Shown: positions 1 through 8,305, numbered from the stretch's first letter. The stretch is 12,575 nt of DNA from an uncultured Rikenellaceae bacterium (GCA_947054185.1 CAMRVW010000053.1:1-12575); one strand, 5' to 3'. A program made the numbers and translations. Notes: a model not told the origin generated them from the sequence alone.

Positions 1-187
1 CGGTACTGCTGTTTATGAGAGTCTCAAACTCGGCTTTGGTCGGCAGGCGGTAACCATCGGGACAAGGCTGCGTGTTCCAATTTGAGGGGTAAGATGTGGA
101 CGTGTTCCATGACCCGCCCGGAGTGGCTCCGCCTAACGCCCCTGTGGTGTTCCAGGCCACATTGATGCCCCACATGTTTTTGTTTCG
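1..187 (-). pseudogene. FISUMP-domain protein fragment, 5' part of the domain, cut by the left window edge
   Basis: The minus-strand frame with codons at 2-4, 5-7 and so on reads NKNMWGINVAWNTTGALGG, then GSWNTSTSYPSNWNT, then CPDGYRLPTKAEFETLIN. The last segment is the typical core of the FISUMP domain (Fibrobacter succinogenes major paralogous domain, C-type-lectin-like fold), found in many secreted or surface proteins of Bacteroidetes. The frame is open and runs off the window at base 1, so the C-terminal half lies outside. No signal peptide or clear start precedes it: the only nearby ATG (173-175) is already inside the recognisable domain, and upstream the frame runs into the intergenic repeat that ends with the tag at 191-205. 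It may be a decayed or domain-only gene, or a full gene whose 5' end was replaced by repeat DNA. Family assignment is fairly sure; whether it is expressed is unknown. Confidence 0.7.
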
Positions 188-190
188 GCA

Positions 191-360
191 GGGCGGCTGA
201 GGCACTAGTCCCGAGCGGCCCGCACCTCGCGGTGGGCAGGAGATCCCCCACAACGGAGGGCCGCACACCGCACCGCAATTATTAAGGCAGAGACTTAAGC
301 ACTCCCAGCCTCCCGTCACCTCCCCGTCCGGCCTCCGCAGGCTCCGCGCCGCTCTTCCTG
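191..360 (-). repeat. Intergenic mosaic repeat, single copy (R1)
   Basis: Read on the minus strand this is one unit of the family seen at 2781-3760, 5215-6130, 7748-8305 and 9045-9515. It has the GAGCCTGCGGAGGCC arm (330-344), the AAGTCTCTGCCTTAATAATTGC loop region (about 276-300, diverged), the GCGGCCCTCCGTTG arm, the TGCCCACCGCGAGGTGCGGGCCGC insert and the terminal tag GGGCGGCTGAGGCAC (191-205 as read on the plus strand). It lies between the FISUMP fragment and the receptor gene and points towards the FISUMP fragment. From 361 to about 460 I see no gene or known site. Confidence 0.8.
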
Positions 361-461
361 ACGCCCAAAACACATTACCTCACGAAACCTCCCCGACAGG
401 CTCTCAAAAGCCCTCCCTCTGGCATAAGAATTGCAACATAATTTATACTTTATTGTGTCCT

Positions 462-504
462 ATATGGATAAAAAGTAAAAAAATGCTTTGTTTTATATCC
501 ATAT
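462..504. promoter_or_regulatory. Inverted repeat overlapping the receptor promoter (possible operator)
   Basis: ATATGGATA at 462-470 and its exact reverse complement TATCCATAT at 496-504 are about 34 bp apart centre to centre. The right arm sits between the two promoter elements at 487-490 and 510-517, where a bound repressor would block RNA polymerase. The regulator is unknown. Iron or heme control would suit the gene, but the motif is not a standard Fur box. Confidence 0.35.
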
Positions 505-517
505 TTGGGTACATTTG
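487..517 (+). promoter_or_regulatory. Bacteroidetes-type promoter of the TonB-dependent receptor gene
   Basis: TTTG at 487-490 is followed after 19 bases by TACATTTG at 510-517. This matches the Bacteroides consensus for the primary sigma factor (TTTG, 19-21 bases, TAnnTTTG). Transcription would start near 523-525, about 40 bases before the chosen ATG. The promoter lies inside the upstream part of the long open frame, which excludes the TTG at 488 as the start codon. Confidence 0.65.
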
Positions 518-562
518 TCCGTTCGTTTGTCAAAAAATATTCTGTTTAAATCACTGTCATTG

Positions 563-2761
563 ATGAATCGTACCGCCATACTTGCCGCCTCCATGCTGCT
601 TTCTGTCGCCGTCGCTCCCGTGCACTCGTCCGCAGCGACAAAAGCCTCGCCGACAGCCACAACCCCCGTCTCCAAAAACGTGCCGGCAACAAATGCCATC
701 CATGCCGAGACAAAAAATGCCACAAAAAGCGGGGCAAAAGCCGACAGCATATCACTCTCTGTTGCCGTTGCCGACATTCCCGTCTATTCGTTCAAGCAGA
801 GCCGCACACTGGCGGGCATCCCGGCCTCTCTGTCGCACGTTGGGGTGTCAGAGATGTCGCGCCGCCGCATCACGACCATCAAAGACTTCACCTCCGTGGT
901 ACCCAACCTTTACATGCCCGACTTCGGTTCGCGCCTCACCTCACCAATATATATAAGAGGTATCGGTTCCAAGCTCAATGCCCCATCCGTGGGCCTCTAT
1001 GTCGACGGCGTACCCTATTACGAAAAGTCGACTTTCGATTTCGACCTCAGCGACGTGCAGAGCGTCGAGGTGCTGCGAGGTCCGCAAGGCACCCTTTACG
1101 GACGCAATACCATGGGCGGCATTGTCAACGTGTTCACCCGCCAGCCTCTCTCATACAAGGGCACCAAGGTGATGCTCACGGGCGGCAGTTACCAAGAGTT
1201 AGGCGCGGCAGTGTCGAGTTACGGCGCCTTTACCGACAATGTGGGCTATGGCATATCGGCGCGATACGGCCATCACGGCGGCTATTTCGTCAACCGATAC
1301 AACGGCAGGCGTGTCGATGCCGACGACGATGTTTCGGCCTCTGCCAAGCTGCGTTTCAGACCGGACGACAGGTGGGACGTCACCCTCTTCGGCAATTACC
1401 AATACTCCGACCAGGGAGGCTATCCTTACGCCCCCTATGTCGACGGACGTGTCATGCCGGTCGATTACAACGCCTATAGTTATTACGTACGCTCGCTTGC
1501 CGTCTCGGGTCTCTCTGTCAACCACACGGCCCCTCGTTTCGAGATGACGGCCTCGGCAGGCTATCAATACTTCAACGACCGTCAGGGCCTCGACCAAGAC
1601 TTCACCCCCGCCGACGACTATTACGCCATCCAAAGACAACACCAGCACCTCGCCTCTTTAGAGGTCAGGTTCCGTTCTCGTGACAACGGCAGCCGTTACA
1701 GCTGGTTGGCCGGCGCCTCAAGTTTTGCCCAGTGGTTAGACAAAAGGGTGGGCATGGAGATGCGCGATGCCCATGTGGAGCAAAACCTGCCCATGCCTGC
1801 CACCCAGATGATGAGCTATGACACCCCGTCATACGGTCTTGCCTTCTTTCACCAGTCTGTCATCGACGACATAGGTCTTAAGGGACTGTCTCTCGTGCTC
1901 GGCCTCAGGTACGACTTCGAACACTCGCGTATGGATTACTCCATGGATGTGGAGATGGGGGCACTTGCCTCTCACGTGTCTGACTTCCGTCATAAGTTGC
2001 GCTTCTCAGAGGTGATGCCTAAAGCCTCGTTGCAATACTGTTGGGGTAACTCTTCTGTTTATGCTTCTGTGGCTGAGGGATATAAGGCCGGTGGTTTCAA
2101 TGTATCGTTCGACAACGACGCAGAGCGCACCTATAAGCCTGAGCGCAGTTGGAATTACGAGGTCGGCGGTCGCACCTCTTTCTTGGACGGCATGCTCTCA
2201 GGCCGTATAGCCCTCTTCTATATAGACTGGTGCAGTCAGCAGATACAGCAGCCACTTGCCGACGGCATCGGCACCAAGTTGGTAAATGCCGGCAAATCAC
2301 GTTCTTACGGCATGGAGGCGTCGGTGGATGTGCATCCCGTGCGTGGCCTCGACATAAATGCCGACTGGGGATTCACCCGGGCCCGCTTTGTCGACTATTT
2401 TGTCAGCGAGGGGGTCGATTACTCGGGTAACAGGGTGCCGTTCGTGCCCTGTCATACTCTCTCGGCATCTGTCGATTACACCCTTGCCTGTCGCCGTTTT
2501 CTCGACAGGATAGTATTTTCGGCGCAGTATAACGGCGTCGGGTCGATATACTGGAACGACGCCAACACCGTGCGTCAGCCTTTCTATGGCATGTTGGGCG
2601 CGAGGGTGTCGTTTCAGCGCGGCGCCTTCGAGGTCGACGTGTGGGGTCGCAACATCACCGCCACCGATTACATATCGTACTATTTCGAAGCCCTCGGCGG
2701 ACACTTCGCACAGCGAGGCAAGCCCGCCCGTTTCGGTGTCGACATCATAACCCGCTTTTAG
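563..2761 (+). CDS. TonB-dependent outer-membrane receptor (siderophore/heme/cobalamin type)
   Basis: A 732-residue outer-membrane receptor that would import a scarce ligand using energy passed from TonB/ExbBD. The start is the ATG at 563, giving a signal peptide MNRTAILAASMLLSVAVAP with a basic start, hydrophobic core and small residues before likely cleavage; the frame is open further upstream, but that part overlaps the promoter. After a low-complexity Ala/Thr/Lys linker (about 25-60), the plug domain spans about 85-195, with PIYIRGIGS, VGLYVDGVPYY and VEVLRGPQGTLYGRNTMGG. The rest is a 22-strand-type beta barrel ending in GVDIITRF; a terminal Phe is typical of proteins folded by BAM. There is no N-terminal carboxypeptidase-regulatory domain and no SusD partner, so it is not a SusC glycan receptor. 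The plug resembles FyuA/pesticin-receptor relatives. Ligand unknown; the permease and HemG downstream suggest a siderophore or tetrapyrrole (inference). Confidence 0.93.
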   Translation: MNRTAILAASMLLSVAVAPVHSSAATKASPTATTPVSKNVPATNAIHAETKNATKSGAKADSISLSVAVADIPVYSFKQSRTLAGIPASLSHVGVSEMSRRRITTIKDFTSVVPNLYMPDFGSRLTSPIYIRGIGSKLNAPSVGLYVDGVPYYEKSTFDFDLSDVQSVEVLRGPQGTLYGRNTMGGIVNVFTRQPLSYKGTKVMLTGGSYQELGAAVSSYGAFTDNVGYGISARYGHHGGYFVNRYNGRRVDADDDVSASAKLRFRPDDRWDVTLFGNYQYSDQGGYPYAPYVDGRVMPVDYNAYSYYVRSLAVSGLSVNHTAPRFEMTASAGYQYFNDRQGLDQDFTPADDYYAIQRQHQHLASLEVRFRSRDNGSRYSWLAGASSFAQWLDKRVGMEMRDAHVEQNLPMPATQMMSYDTPSYGLAFFHQSVIDDIGLKGLSLVLGLRYDFEHSRMDYSMDVEMGALASHVSDFRHKLRFSEVMPKASLQYCWGNSSVYASVAEGYKAGGFNVSFDNDAERTYKPERSWNYEVGGRTSFLDGMLSGRIALFYIDWCSQQIQQPLADGIGTKLVNAGKSRSYGMEASVDVHPVRGLDINADWGFTRARFVDYFVSEGVDYSGNRVPFVPCHTLSASVDYTLACRRFLDRIVFSAQYNGVGSIYWNDANTVRQPFYGMLGARVSFQRGAFEVDVWGRNITATDYISYYFEALGGHFAQRGKPARFGVDIITRF

Positions 2762-2780
2762 GCATTGCGGGGCCTGAGGT

Positions 2781-3760
2781 GCCGATTCGGCGTTGTGAGA
2801 GTGCTGGCGGCTTGCGTGGATTGCGCGGTTTTCGTCCTTTTTGCAAGACGGAGAGTGTCACGGAGCCTGCGGAGGGCGAGGCGTGGATGGTTGAGGGCGT
2901 GGTGAGTAAGAGAGCTCGGGAACACCTTGGATTGGCCGGGGTGCCGTGCCTTTTGCCATGACGGAGAGCGGAACGGAGCCTGCGGAGGGCGAGCATGAAA
3001 GAGATGCGCTTAATGGCATTGCTTAATTCACTGACCTATATATTACTCTGCGGAGTGCGGCCCTCCGTTGGCCGAGGCTCCGGGCCGCTCGGGCTATCGT
3101 GCCTCAGCCCGGCATGAGGAAGAGTATGCGGTTTCGTTCCTCAGACCGCGCCTGCCGGGGCGGGTGTTGGCCGACCTGCGGTCGGCCGCATGGGGCGCGG
3201 ATTCGGGGTGAGGGAGTGGGGGGATTTGACTTTGGCATGAGGCTGGAGAGCGTGGCGGCTTGCTTGGGTTGTGCGGGAACGTGCTTTTGGTGTGACGGAG
3301 AGCGACCCGGGGCCTGCGGAGGGCAGGGCGTGGAAAAGATGAGTGGTGGTGATGTGCTTTAGTCACTGCGATATATATTGCTCTGCGGTGTGCGGCCCTC
3401 CGTTGGGGGGAGGCTCCGGGCCGCTCGGGCCTCGTTACCTCGTCCCGTTCACAAGGGACAGGCTTACGGCATACTTCGTAATGCCGGGATAAGGAACAGT
3501 GTGCAGTTTCGGTTCCCTCAGACCGCGGGTGTTGGCCGACCTGCGGTCGGCCGCATTGGACGCGGATTCGATGTCGGGAGAGTGGGGGATGTGACTTTGG
3601 CGTGGAACAGGCGGCAGCTTGGGCGGGCCCCAGGAACGAGGGCCGCATCGGCGCGGAGGTCGAGGGTGTGATGTGATGGTCGGGTGTGGTTGGTGAGAGA
3701 GACGTGTGCACCTTGTATTTGTTGGTACGTGCCTTTGGTATGTCGGAGTTTCGGGACGAC
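2781..3760 (+). repeat. Intergenic mosaic repeat array (R2), two full units plus partial units
   Basis: This fills the space between the receptor and the permease; I see no credible gene in it. CCTGCGGAGGGC arms lie at 2866-2877, 2979-2990 and 3313-3324. The conserved TATATATTRCTCTGCGG anchor is near 3037-3053 and 3371-3387, each followed by GCGGCCCTCCGTTGG and GGGCCGCTCGGG. The palindrome GGCCGACC-TGC-GGTCGGCC (8-bp stem, 3-base loop) is at 3169-3187 and 3534-3552. An alternative module, GGGCCCCAGGAACGAGGGCC, appears at about 3618-3637; both are followed by GCAT and a GGAGGTCGAGGGTGTGATG-like stretch. Similarity starts within about 20 bases of the receptor stop codon and ends in a truncated unit near 3760. 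The open frames across it are not conserved between units and look accidental. Confidence 0.85.
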
Positions 3761-3815
3761 CCAAAACCATGCAATCCAAAACCATGCAACCCAAAAACTG
3801 CCTCGACAAAAGCCT
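3761..3815 (+). repeat. 15-bp-period A-tract repeat at the end of array R2
   Basis: CCAAAACCATGCAAT (3761-3775) and CCAAAACCATGCAAC (3776-3790) are tandem 15-mers differing at the last base, followed by CCAAAAACTGCC and then CTCGACAAAAGCCTGCC. Similar 15-bp phasing of CAAAA tracts occurs after the other arrays. From 3816 to the permease start nothing definite is seen apart from the leader AAAAACAG at 3941-3948, shared with the hemG gene. Confidence 0.7.
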
Positions 3816-3954
3816 GCCGCCCCAACCACGGTGCCCCATCCCCCCTGTGTGGCCGTTTTTGCCCGGATGCGGCTTGTTTACACGGATGTTTGTTGTAAAT
3901 TGCGGAGTGATTTTGTGATGCGCTTTATTGTATTTATATGAAAAACAGGTATAT

Positions 3955-5214
3955 ATGAGTCACGATAGAAAACTGCTTACCTTTTTCAGCCTTTATGTCG
4001 CCCAGTCGGTGCCTATGAGCTTTTTTACCACTGTCATACCTGTTGTGATGCGCCAGAACGACTTTTCGCTCCGTTCCATAGGCCTGTTGCAGTTGGTGCG
4101 TCTGCCGTGGCTTGTCAAGTTCCTGTGGGCGCCCTATGTCGACGGCAGTGCGGGCAAAAGGGGGTATAAGAGGTGGATAATTGCCTCGGAGCTCTTTTAT
4201 GCCGTCATGATAATGTGCGTCGGTCTGCTCAACCTCGATACCGATTTCGCTCTTATCGTCACACTGGTGATATTGGCCGTTACGGCGTCGGCCACGCAAG
4301 ATATCGCCACCGATGCCTTTGCCGTGGTGCTGTTTCGAGGCAAAAACAAAGGAATGGTCAACGGCATGCAGTCCATGGGCTCTTTCGTGGGGACGTTGTG
4401 CGGGAGCGGACTTATGCTCATTGTCTATAAGTATCTGGGCTGGAGCCTGCTGCTTCCGCTGTTGGTGGTGTTCGTGGTGGTGGCTCTCCTTCCGCTTGCG
4501 GGCCTGCATACGACCACTGCGACAGCCTCGGCCGAAATACTTCCCGATCTCGCAGATACTTCCGCACCATCTGCTCCCGAGCTGACGCAGGCAGGCCGTC
4601 GTCCCGGTCAGAAGGAGATGTTCGCCTTTTTCACTCGCCCCGGCATATTGCGGCAGAGTCTGTTCCTGTTGCTATATTATACCGGCATCATGGGTTCGCT
4701 GGCAATGATTAAACCATGGATGGTCGACCTCGGTTATGATGTCGGTCAGATAGGGTTAATCTCGGGAGTCATAGGCACATCCATAGCCGCGGCAAGCTCT
4801 TTCGGAGCAGGTGTGATGGTGAAGAGGTTGGGTCTCGATAGGTGTCGGCGTATGTTTGCGGCGATAGTGGCGGCTGTGGCGGTGGGCGTGTGGATGCTGT
4901 CGCTGTCGGGATATGCCGGCATTGTGGCGGTTACGGCATGTGTGGTGGCGGTGTGGTGCGCTTACGGCATGGCCACCATAGTGGTGCTTACTGCCGCAAT
5001 GGAGTATGTCAGACCGGGATTAGAGGGCACCGACTTTACCCTGCAAACGGTTATCACGCAGTTGTCGGGCATGATAATGGCTGTGCTGGGCGGTTACCTT
5101 GCCGACAGACTCGGTTACACGGGTTTGTTTGGCGTGGGCGCCGTGATGGGACTCGTCAACCTGTGGTATGTGGTACGGTTCTTTGGTCCGCGACGCGACT
5201 CCACTCGCTTGTGA
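3955..5214 (+). CDS. MFS permease, RhtX/FptX- or AmpG-like (siderophore or related importer)
   Basis: A 419-residue inner-membrane transporter of the major facilitator superfamily, with about 12 hydrophobic segments in two halves joined by a polar loop (about residues 180-225, from TTTATASAE to RRPGQKEM). Visible signatures are LYVAQSVPMSFFTTVIPVVMR (first helix), WLVKFLWAPYVD (helix 2 and the loop after it) and SATQDIATDAFAV (helix 4), the pattern shared by AmpG, acetyl-CoA and RhtX/FptX siderophore permeases. In FptX/RhtX systems such a protein alone moves a ferric siderophore across the inner membrane. The start is the ATG at 3955, with the A-rich leader AAAAACAG six bases upstream; the frame extends to a TTG at 3928 but without support. 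It follows the receptor by 1.2 kb of repeats on the same strand. MFS membership is secure; substrate is inferred from context (siderophore, porphyrin or muropeptide). Confidence 0.88.
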   Translation: MSHDRKLLTFFSLYVAQSVPMSFFTTVIPVVMRQNDFSLRSIGLLQLVRLPWLVKFLWAPYVDGSAGKRGYKRWIIASELFYAVMIMCVGLLNLDTDFALIVTLVILAVTASATQDIATDAFAVVLFRGKNKGMVNGMQSMGSFVGTLCGSGLMLIVYKYLGWSLLLPLLVVFVVVALLPLAGLHTTTATASAEILPDLADTSAPSAPELTQAGRRPGQKEMFAFFTRPGILRQSLFLLLYYTGIMGSLAMIKPWMVDLGYDVGQIGLISGVIGTSIAAASSFGAGVMVKRLGLDRCRRMFAAIVAAVAVGVWMLSLSGYAGIVAVTACVVAVWCAYGMATIVVLTAAMEYVRPGLEGTDFTLQTVITQLSGMIMAVLGGYLADRLGYTGLFGVGAVMGLVNLWYVVRFFGPRRDSTRL

Positions 5215-6130
5215 GACGGAACGGAGAGTGGGGGATGTGACTTTGGCGTGAATCTGGAGAGCGTGGGCAGCTGATTGGGTTGTGCGAAGAACGTGCTTTT
5301 TAGCCTGACGGAGAGCGACCCGGGGCCTGCGGAGGGCAGGGAGAGAAAGAGATGTGCTTCACTGGTTTGCTTAAGTCACTGCACTATATATTGCTCTGCG
5401 GGATGCGGCCCTCCGTTGGGGGATTTTCTGCCCACCGCGAGGTGCGGGCCGCTCGGGCCTTGTTCCTCGCCCGGCACAAGGAAGAGTGTGCGGTTTCGTT
5501 CCTCAGGCCGCACTGTTGGCCGACCTGCGGTCGGCCGCATCGGCGTGGAGGTCGAGGGTGTGGTGAGGGTCAGACGTGGTGCGTGATGAAGTTCGGGCGT
5601 GGTGTATGAGAGAGACATGGGCACCTTGGGTTGGCCGTGGAACGGTGCTTTTGGCGTGAACGAGCTTCGGGCCGAACCTGCGGGGGCGGAGCGAAAAGGT
5701 GATGGACGGCAGTTTCGTGCTTAAATCACCACACTATAATTGCCAAGCGGGGTTACGGGCCTCCGTGGGGGAGGCTTCGGCCCGTTGCGGCCTCATGCTT
5801 CAGCCGCCATGCCGGAACAAGGACCATGCGGTGTAAAACTTGTCGGGTACAAGGAATGGGCGCGGATTCGTGGTCGGGAGAGTGGGGGATATGACTTTGG
5901 CGTGAGGGGGGCGTGGGCGGCTTGCTTGGGTTGTGCGGGGTGCCGTGCCTTTTGCCATGACGGAGAGCGACCCGGGGCCTGCGGAGGGCGAGGCGTGAAA
6001 GCGATGTGCTTCACGGGGTTGCCTCAGTCATCGACCTATATATTGCTGTGCGGTGTGCGGGCCTCCGTGGGGGCATTTCCTGCCCACCGCGAGGTGCAGC
6101 CCGCCCAGGCCTCATTCTTCGGCCACCCTG
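5215..6130 (+). repeat. Intergenic mosaic repeat array (R3), three units
   Basis: Repeat sequence begins at the permease stop codon and runs almost to the hemG leader. Arms CCTGCGGAGGGC lie at 5326-5337 and 5978-5989, with a diverged version at 5677-5688. Anchors like CTATATATTGCTCTGCGG are near 5384, 5731 (CACTATAATTGCC) and 6038. In the first unit CGGAGGGC (5330-5337) can pair with GCCCTCCG (5408-5415), while GCGGCCC (5405-5411) can pair with GGGCCGC (5446-5452); the two helices share bases 5408-5411 and exclude each other. The palindrome GGCCGACC-TGC-GGTCGGCC is at 5518-5536. No gene is supported; the 180-codon frame at 5740-6282 crosses repeat boundaries and has no recognisable protein features. 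Confidence 0.85.
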
Positions 6131-6138
6131 TCGGAACG

Positions 6139-6180
6139 AAAAAACTGCCTGACAAAAAACTGTCTGACAAAAACCCTGCC
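6139..6180 (+). repeat. 15-bp-period A-tract repeat at the end of array R3
   Basis: AAAAAACTGCCTGAC (6139-6153) and AAAAAACTGTCTGAC (6154-6168) are tandem 15-mers differing at one base, followed by AAAAACCCTGCC. The core AAAACTGCC also occurs in the tail of array R2, and the position relative to the next gene (about 110-150 bases before its start) is similar. Confidence 0.7.
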
Positions 6181-6262
6181 GCGCGACAGCCCGGCTTAAC
6201 CGCTCCTGCCGTACAAAAGCCCGCAGCGCCACCCCTCCAAGCACAAGTAAAAGCGTCAAACA

Positions 6263-6276
6263 GCACCCTGAGGTGC
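6263..6276. other. Small hairpin just upstream of hemG
   Basis: GCACC (6263-6267), loop CTGA, GGTGC (6272-6276) form a perfect 5-bp stem 16 bases before the hemG ATG. It could affect translation initiation, but such a short hairpin may be chance. Confidence 0.25.
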
Positions 6277-6292
6277 GCATAAAAACAGATAT

Positions 6293-7654
6293 ATGAGTGA
6301 AGTTATAGTCATAGGCGCCGGCCTTACCGGTCTTACGCTGGCATACAGGCTCAAGAGAGCCGGTGTCGATGTTAAAATTGTCGAGCAGTCCGACCGTGTT
6401 GGCGGTCAGATAGCCTCTCACCGTGAGGGCGACTTCCTTTTCGAGTCGGGCCCCAACACGGGCGTGGTGTCGTGTCCCGAGGTCGCCGAGTTGTTTGCCG
6501 ACCTTGGCGCGTCATGCACCATGGAGGAGGCCTCAGGCAGCGCCAAACGACGTCTTATATGGTGCCGCGGCAGGTTGCGACCGCTGCCATCGTCGCCGTG
6601 GGGCGGCATAACCACCCCCCTGTTCACCGTGGGAGACAAGCTGAGGCTGCTGCTCGAGCCGTGGCGAGCCAAGGGACGCAATGCCGACGAGAGCGTCGCC
6701 GACATGGTCATACGTCGCATGGGACGCTCGTTCCTCGATTACGCCGTCGACCCCTTCATAGGAGGCATATATGCGGGCGACCCATCGCGCCTTGTCACGC
6801 GATATGCCTTGCCCAAGCTCTATAACCTCGAACAGACATACGGCAGCTTCATACGCGGCGCCATCGCCAAGCGGAAGATAGCCAAGAGCGAGCGCGACAA
6901 GTCAGCCACCGGACACATATACTCGGTACGCGGCGGCCTTGAGACGTTATGCCGGGCCATGGCCGACCATATAGGTGGCGACAACATCATATTATCGGCC
7001 CGCAACACCGTCGTTACACGCACCGACGGCGGACTGTGGCGCGTTAGTTACGACGGTGGCGCCGTCGAGGCACCGCGTGTGGTCACCACTGTGGGCAGTT
7101 ACGCGTTACGAAGCCTGTTGCCGTGGGCGCCGCACGATATCGTGACACGCATCGAACAGCTTGAATATGCTCCCGTCGTGCAGGTAAGCGTCGGTTTGTC
7201 AGATGCTTGCGGATGTTGTGACGATGCTTTCGGCGCCCTGATACCCTCGCTTCGAGGCTTTCAGACGCTCGGCGTATTGTTTCCGTCGGCTTGCTTCAAT
7301 GGACGTGCCCCCGAGAACGGCGCCATGCTATCTTTCTTTCTTGGCGGCATGAGATCCAAGGAGTGCATAGACTGGGACGACCGACGCATAGAGAGCTTTG
7401 TGACAAAAGAGCTGTCGACACTCCTGGGCATCGACCGCCGTCCCGACCTCATACGCATCTGGCGCCATCGCCATGCCATACCCCAATATGACGCCACCAC
7501 AGGTGACCGCCTCGATGCCATCAGACAGCTCGAAGATAGCGCCCCCGGCCTTACGATAGCCGGCAACATGCGCGACGGCATAGGCATGCCCGACAGGATA
7601 AGACAAGCCTCGCAACTGGCTGCCCGTATCATCATGGACACGAACCGTTCTTGA
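6293..7654 (+). CDS. hemG: Protoporphyrinogen oxidase (HemG/HemY-type flavoprotein)
   Basis: A 453-residue FAD enzyme expected to oxidise protoporphyrinogen IX to protoporphyrin IX, the step before ferrochelatase in heme synthesis; some relatives act on coproporphyrinogen. The N-terminus VIVIGAGLTGLTLAYRL (4-20) has the GxGxxG dinucleotide-binding loop (G8, G10, G13), with E31 placed to bind the FAD ribose, then VGGQIASHREGDFLFESGPN. GGIYAGDPSRLVTRYALPKL and LEQTYGSFIRGAI are characteristic of this family rather than of general amine oxidases. The C-terminal FAD segment is GLTIAGNMRDGIGMPDRI. Length is normal. The ATG at 6293 has the leader AAAAACAG-ATAT, nearly the same as that of the permease gene. 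It is third in line after the receptor and permease, 1.08 kb downstream of the permease. The enzyme is usually associated with the inner membrane. Name follows common Bacteroidales usage (hemG for a HemY-like protein). Confidence 0.92.
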   Translation: MSEVIVIGAGLTGLTLAYRLKRAGVDVKIVEQSDRVGGQIASHREGDFLFESGPNTGVVSCPEVAELFADLGASCTMEEASGSAKRRLIWCRGRLRPLPSSPWGGITTPLFTVGDKLRLLLEPWRAKGRNADESVADMVIRRMGRSFLDYAVDPFIGGIYAGDPSRLVTRYALPKLYNLEQTYGSFIRGAIAKRKIAKSERDKSATGHIYSVRGGLETLCRAMADHIGGDNIILSARNTVVTRTDGGLWRVSYDGGAVEAPRVVTTVGSYALRSLLPWAPHDIVTRIEQLEYAPVVQVSVGLSDACGCCDDAFGALIPSLRGFQTLGVLFPSACFNGRAPENGAMLSFFLGGMRSKECIDWDDRRIESFVTKELSTLLGIDRRPDLIRIWRHRHAIPQYDATTGDRLDAIRQLEDSAPGLTIAGNMRDGIGMPDRIRQASQLAARIIMDTNRS

Positions 7655-7747
7655 AAATTTTGCGTTTTAGTGCCCTGAGAATGTTTTGGCCGGCCTCAGA
7701 CCTTAAGACCGCACGTGAAAGTTCGTGGGCCGGTGCCGGCCTCATAG

Positions 7748-8305
7748 AGCGCTGATTCGGGATCGGTTGCGACAGTACGTCCTTTTTGCCTGACGGAGAG
7801 CGACCCGGGGCCTGCGGAGGGTAAAGGCGTGAGGGTGATGGGCGGAGGGTTTTGCTTAAGTCACCGACCTATATATTACTCGGCTGTGTGCAGCCCTCCG
7901 TTTGGGGAATTTTCTGCCCACCGCGAGGTGCGGGCCGCTCGGGACTCCTTGGGTCAGCCCGTTCGCAAGGAATGTGTGCGGTTTCGTTCCTCAGACCGCG
8001 GCGGGCCCGAGGGACGAGGGCCGCATCGGCGTGGAGGTCGAGAACGTGATGAATTTCTGGCGTGTTGTGAGAGAGACGGGAGGCACCTTGGATTGGTCGG
8101 TACGTGCCTTTAGCCTGACGGAGAGCGGCCTGGGGCCTGCGGAGAGCGGCCTGGGGCCTGCGGAGGGCGGGCGGGGAGACAATGGGCGGAGAGAGTGTGA
8201 TTGATTCACTGCGGTATATGTTGCTCTGCGGGGCTGCGGCCCTCCGTTGGGGGAGGCTTCGGGCCGCTCGGACTATCGTGCCTCGGCCCGTTTGCAAGGA
8301 ATTTT
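7748..8305 (+). repeat. Intergenic mosaic repeat array (R4), two units
   Basis: Located downstream of hemG, same strand. Arms at 7811-7821 (CCTGCGGAGGG) and 8157-8168; anchors near 7868 (CTATATATTACTCGGC) and 8212 (GTATATGTTGCTCTGCGG). The first unit carries the TGCCCACCGCGAGGTGCGGGCCGC insert, then TGTGCGGTTTCGTTCCTCAG, then the alternative module GGGCCCGAGGGACGAGGGCC (about 8003-8022) in place of the GGTCGGCC palindrome. The second unit ends near 8305. From 7655 to 7747 only a GGCCGGC (7688-7694) / GCCGGCC (7735-7741) inverted pair stands out, without a T-tract. From 8306 to 8503 I see nothing recognisable. Confidence 0.82.
8121..8162 (+). repeat. 21-bp tandem duplication inside a repeat unit
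   Basis: GAGAGCGGCCTGGGGCCTGCG occurs at 8121-8141 and is repeated without change at 8142-8162. It duplicates the 5' arm of the unit and suggests slippage or recombination within the array. Confidence 0.9.

Noticed and set aside
488..562. TTG start for the receptor at 488
   Set aside because: It overlaps the promoter (487-517), and the extension would place about 25 non-signal residues before a clear signal peptide.
2781..3760. CRISPR array
   Set aside because: The units are over 300 bp, diverged and mosaic; there are no short identical repeats with unique spacers and no cas genes.
3094..3839. Long minus-strand open frames (243 and 134 codons) in the receptor-permease gap
   Set aside because: They run antisense through repeat units, are rich in Arg/Pro/His/Ser as expected of GC-rich non-coding DNA, lack known domains, and the frame is not kept between repeat copies.
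3889..3915. Promoter for the permease (TTTG and TGATTTTG)
   Set aside because: One mismatch in the -7 element and a 15-base gap instead of 19-21; too weak to list.
5740..6282. A 180-codon plus-strand frame before hemG
   Set aside because: It crosses repeat boundaries, has no protein-family features and relies on GC-rich DNA having few stops. The 15-bp repeats in it equal five codons (DKKLP, DKKLS), but similar tracts elsewhere are not in a shared frame with a gene.
7688..7741. Rho-independent terminator after hemG from GGCCGGC and GCCGGCC
   Set aside because: The arms are 40 bases apart and no T-tract follows.
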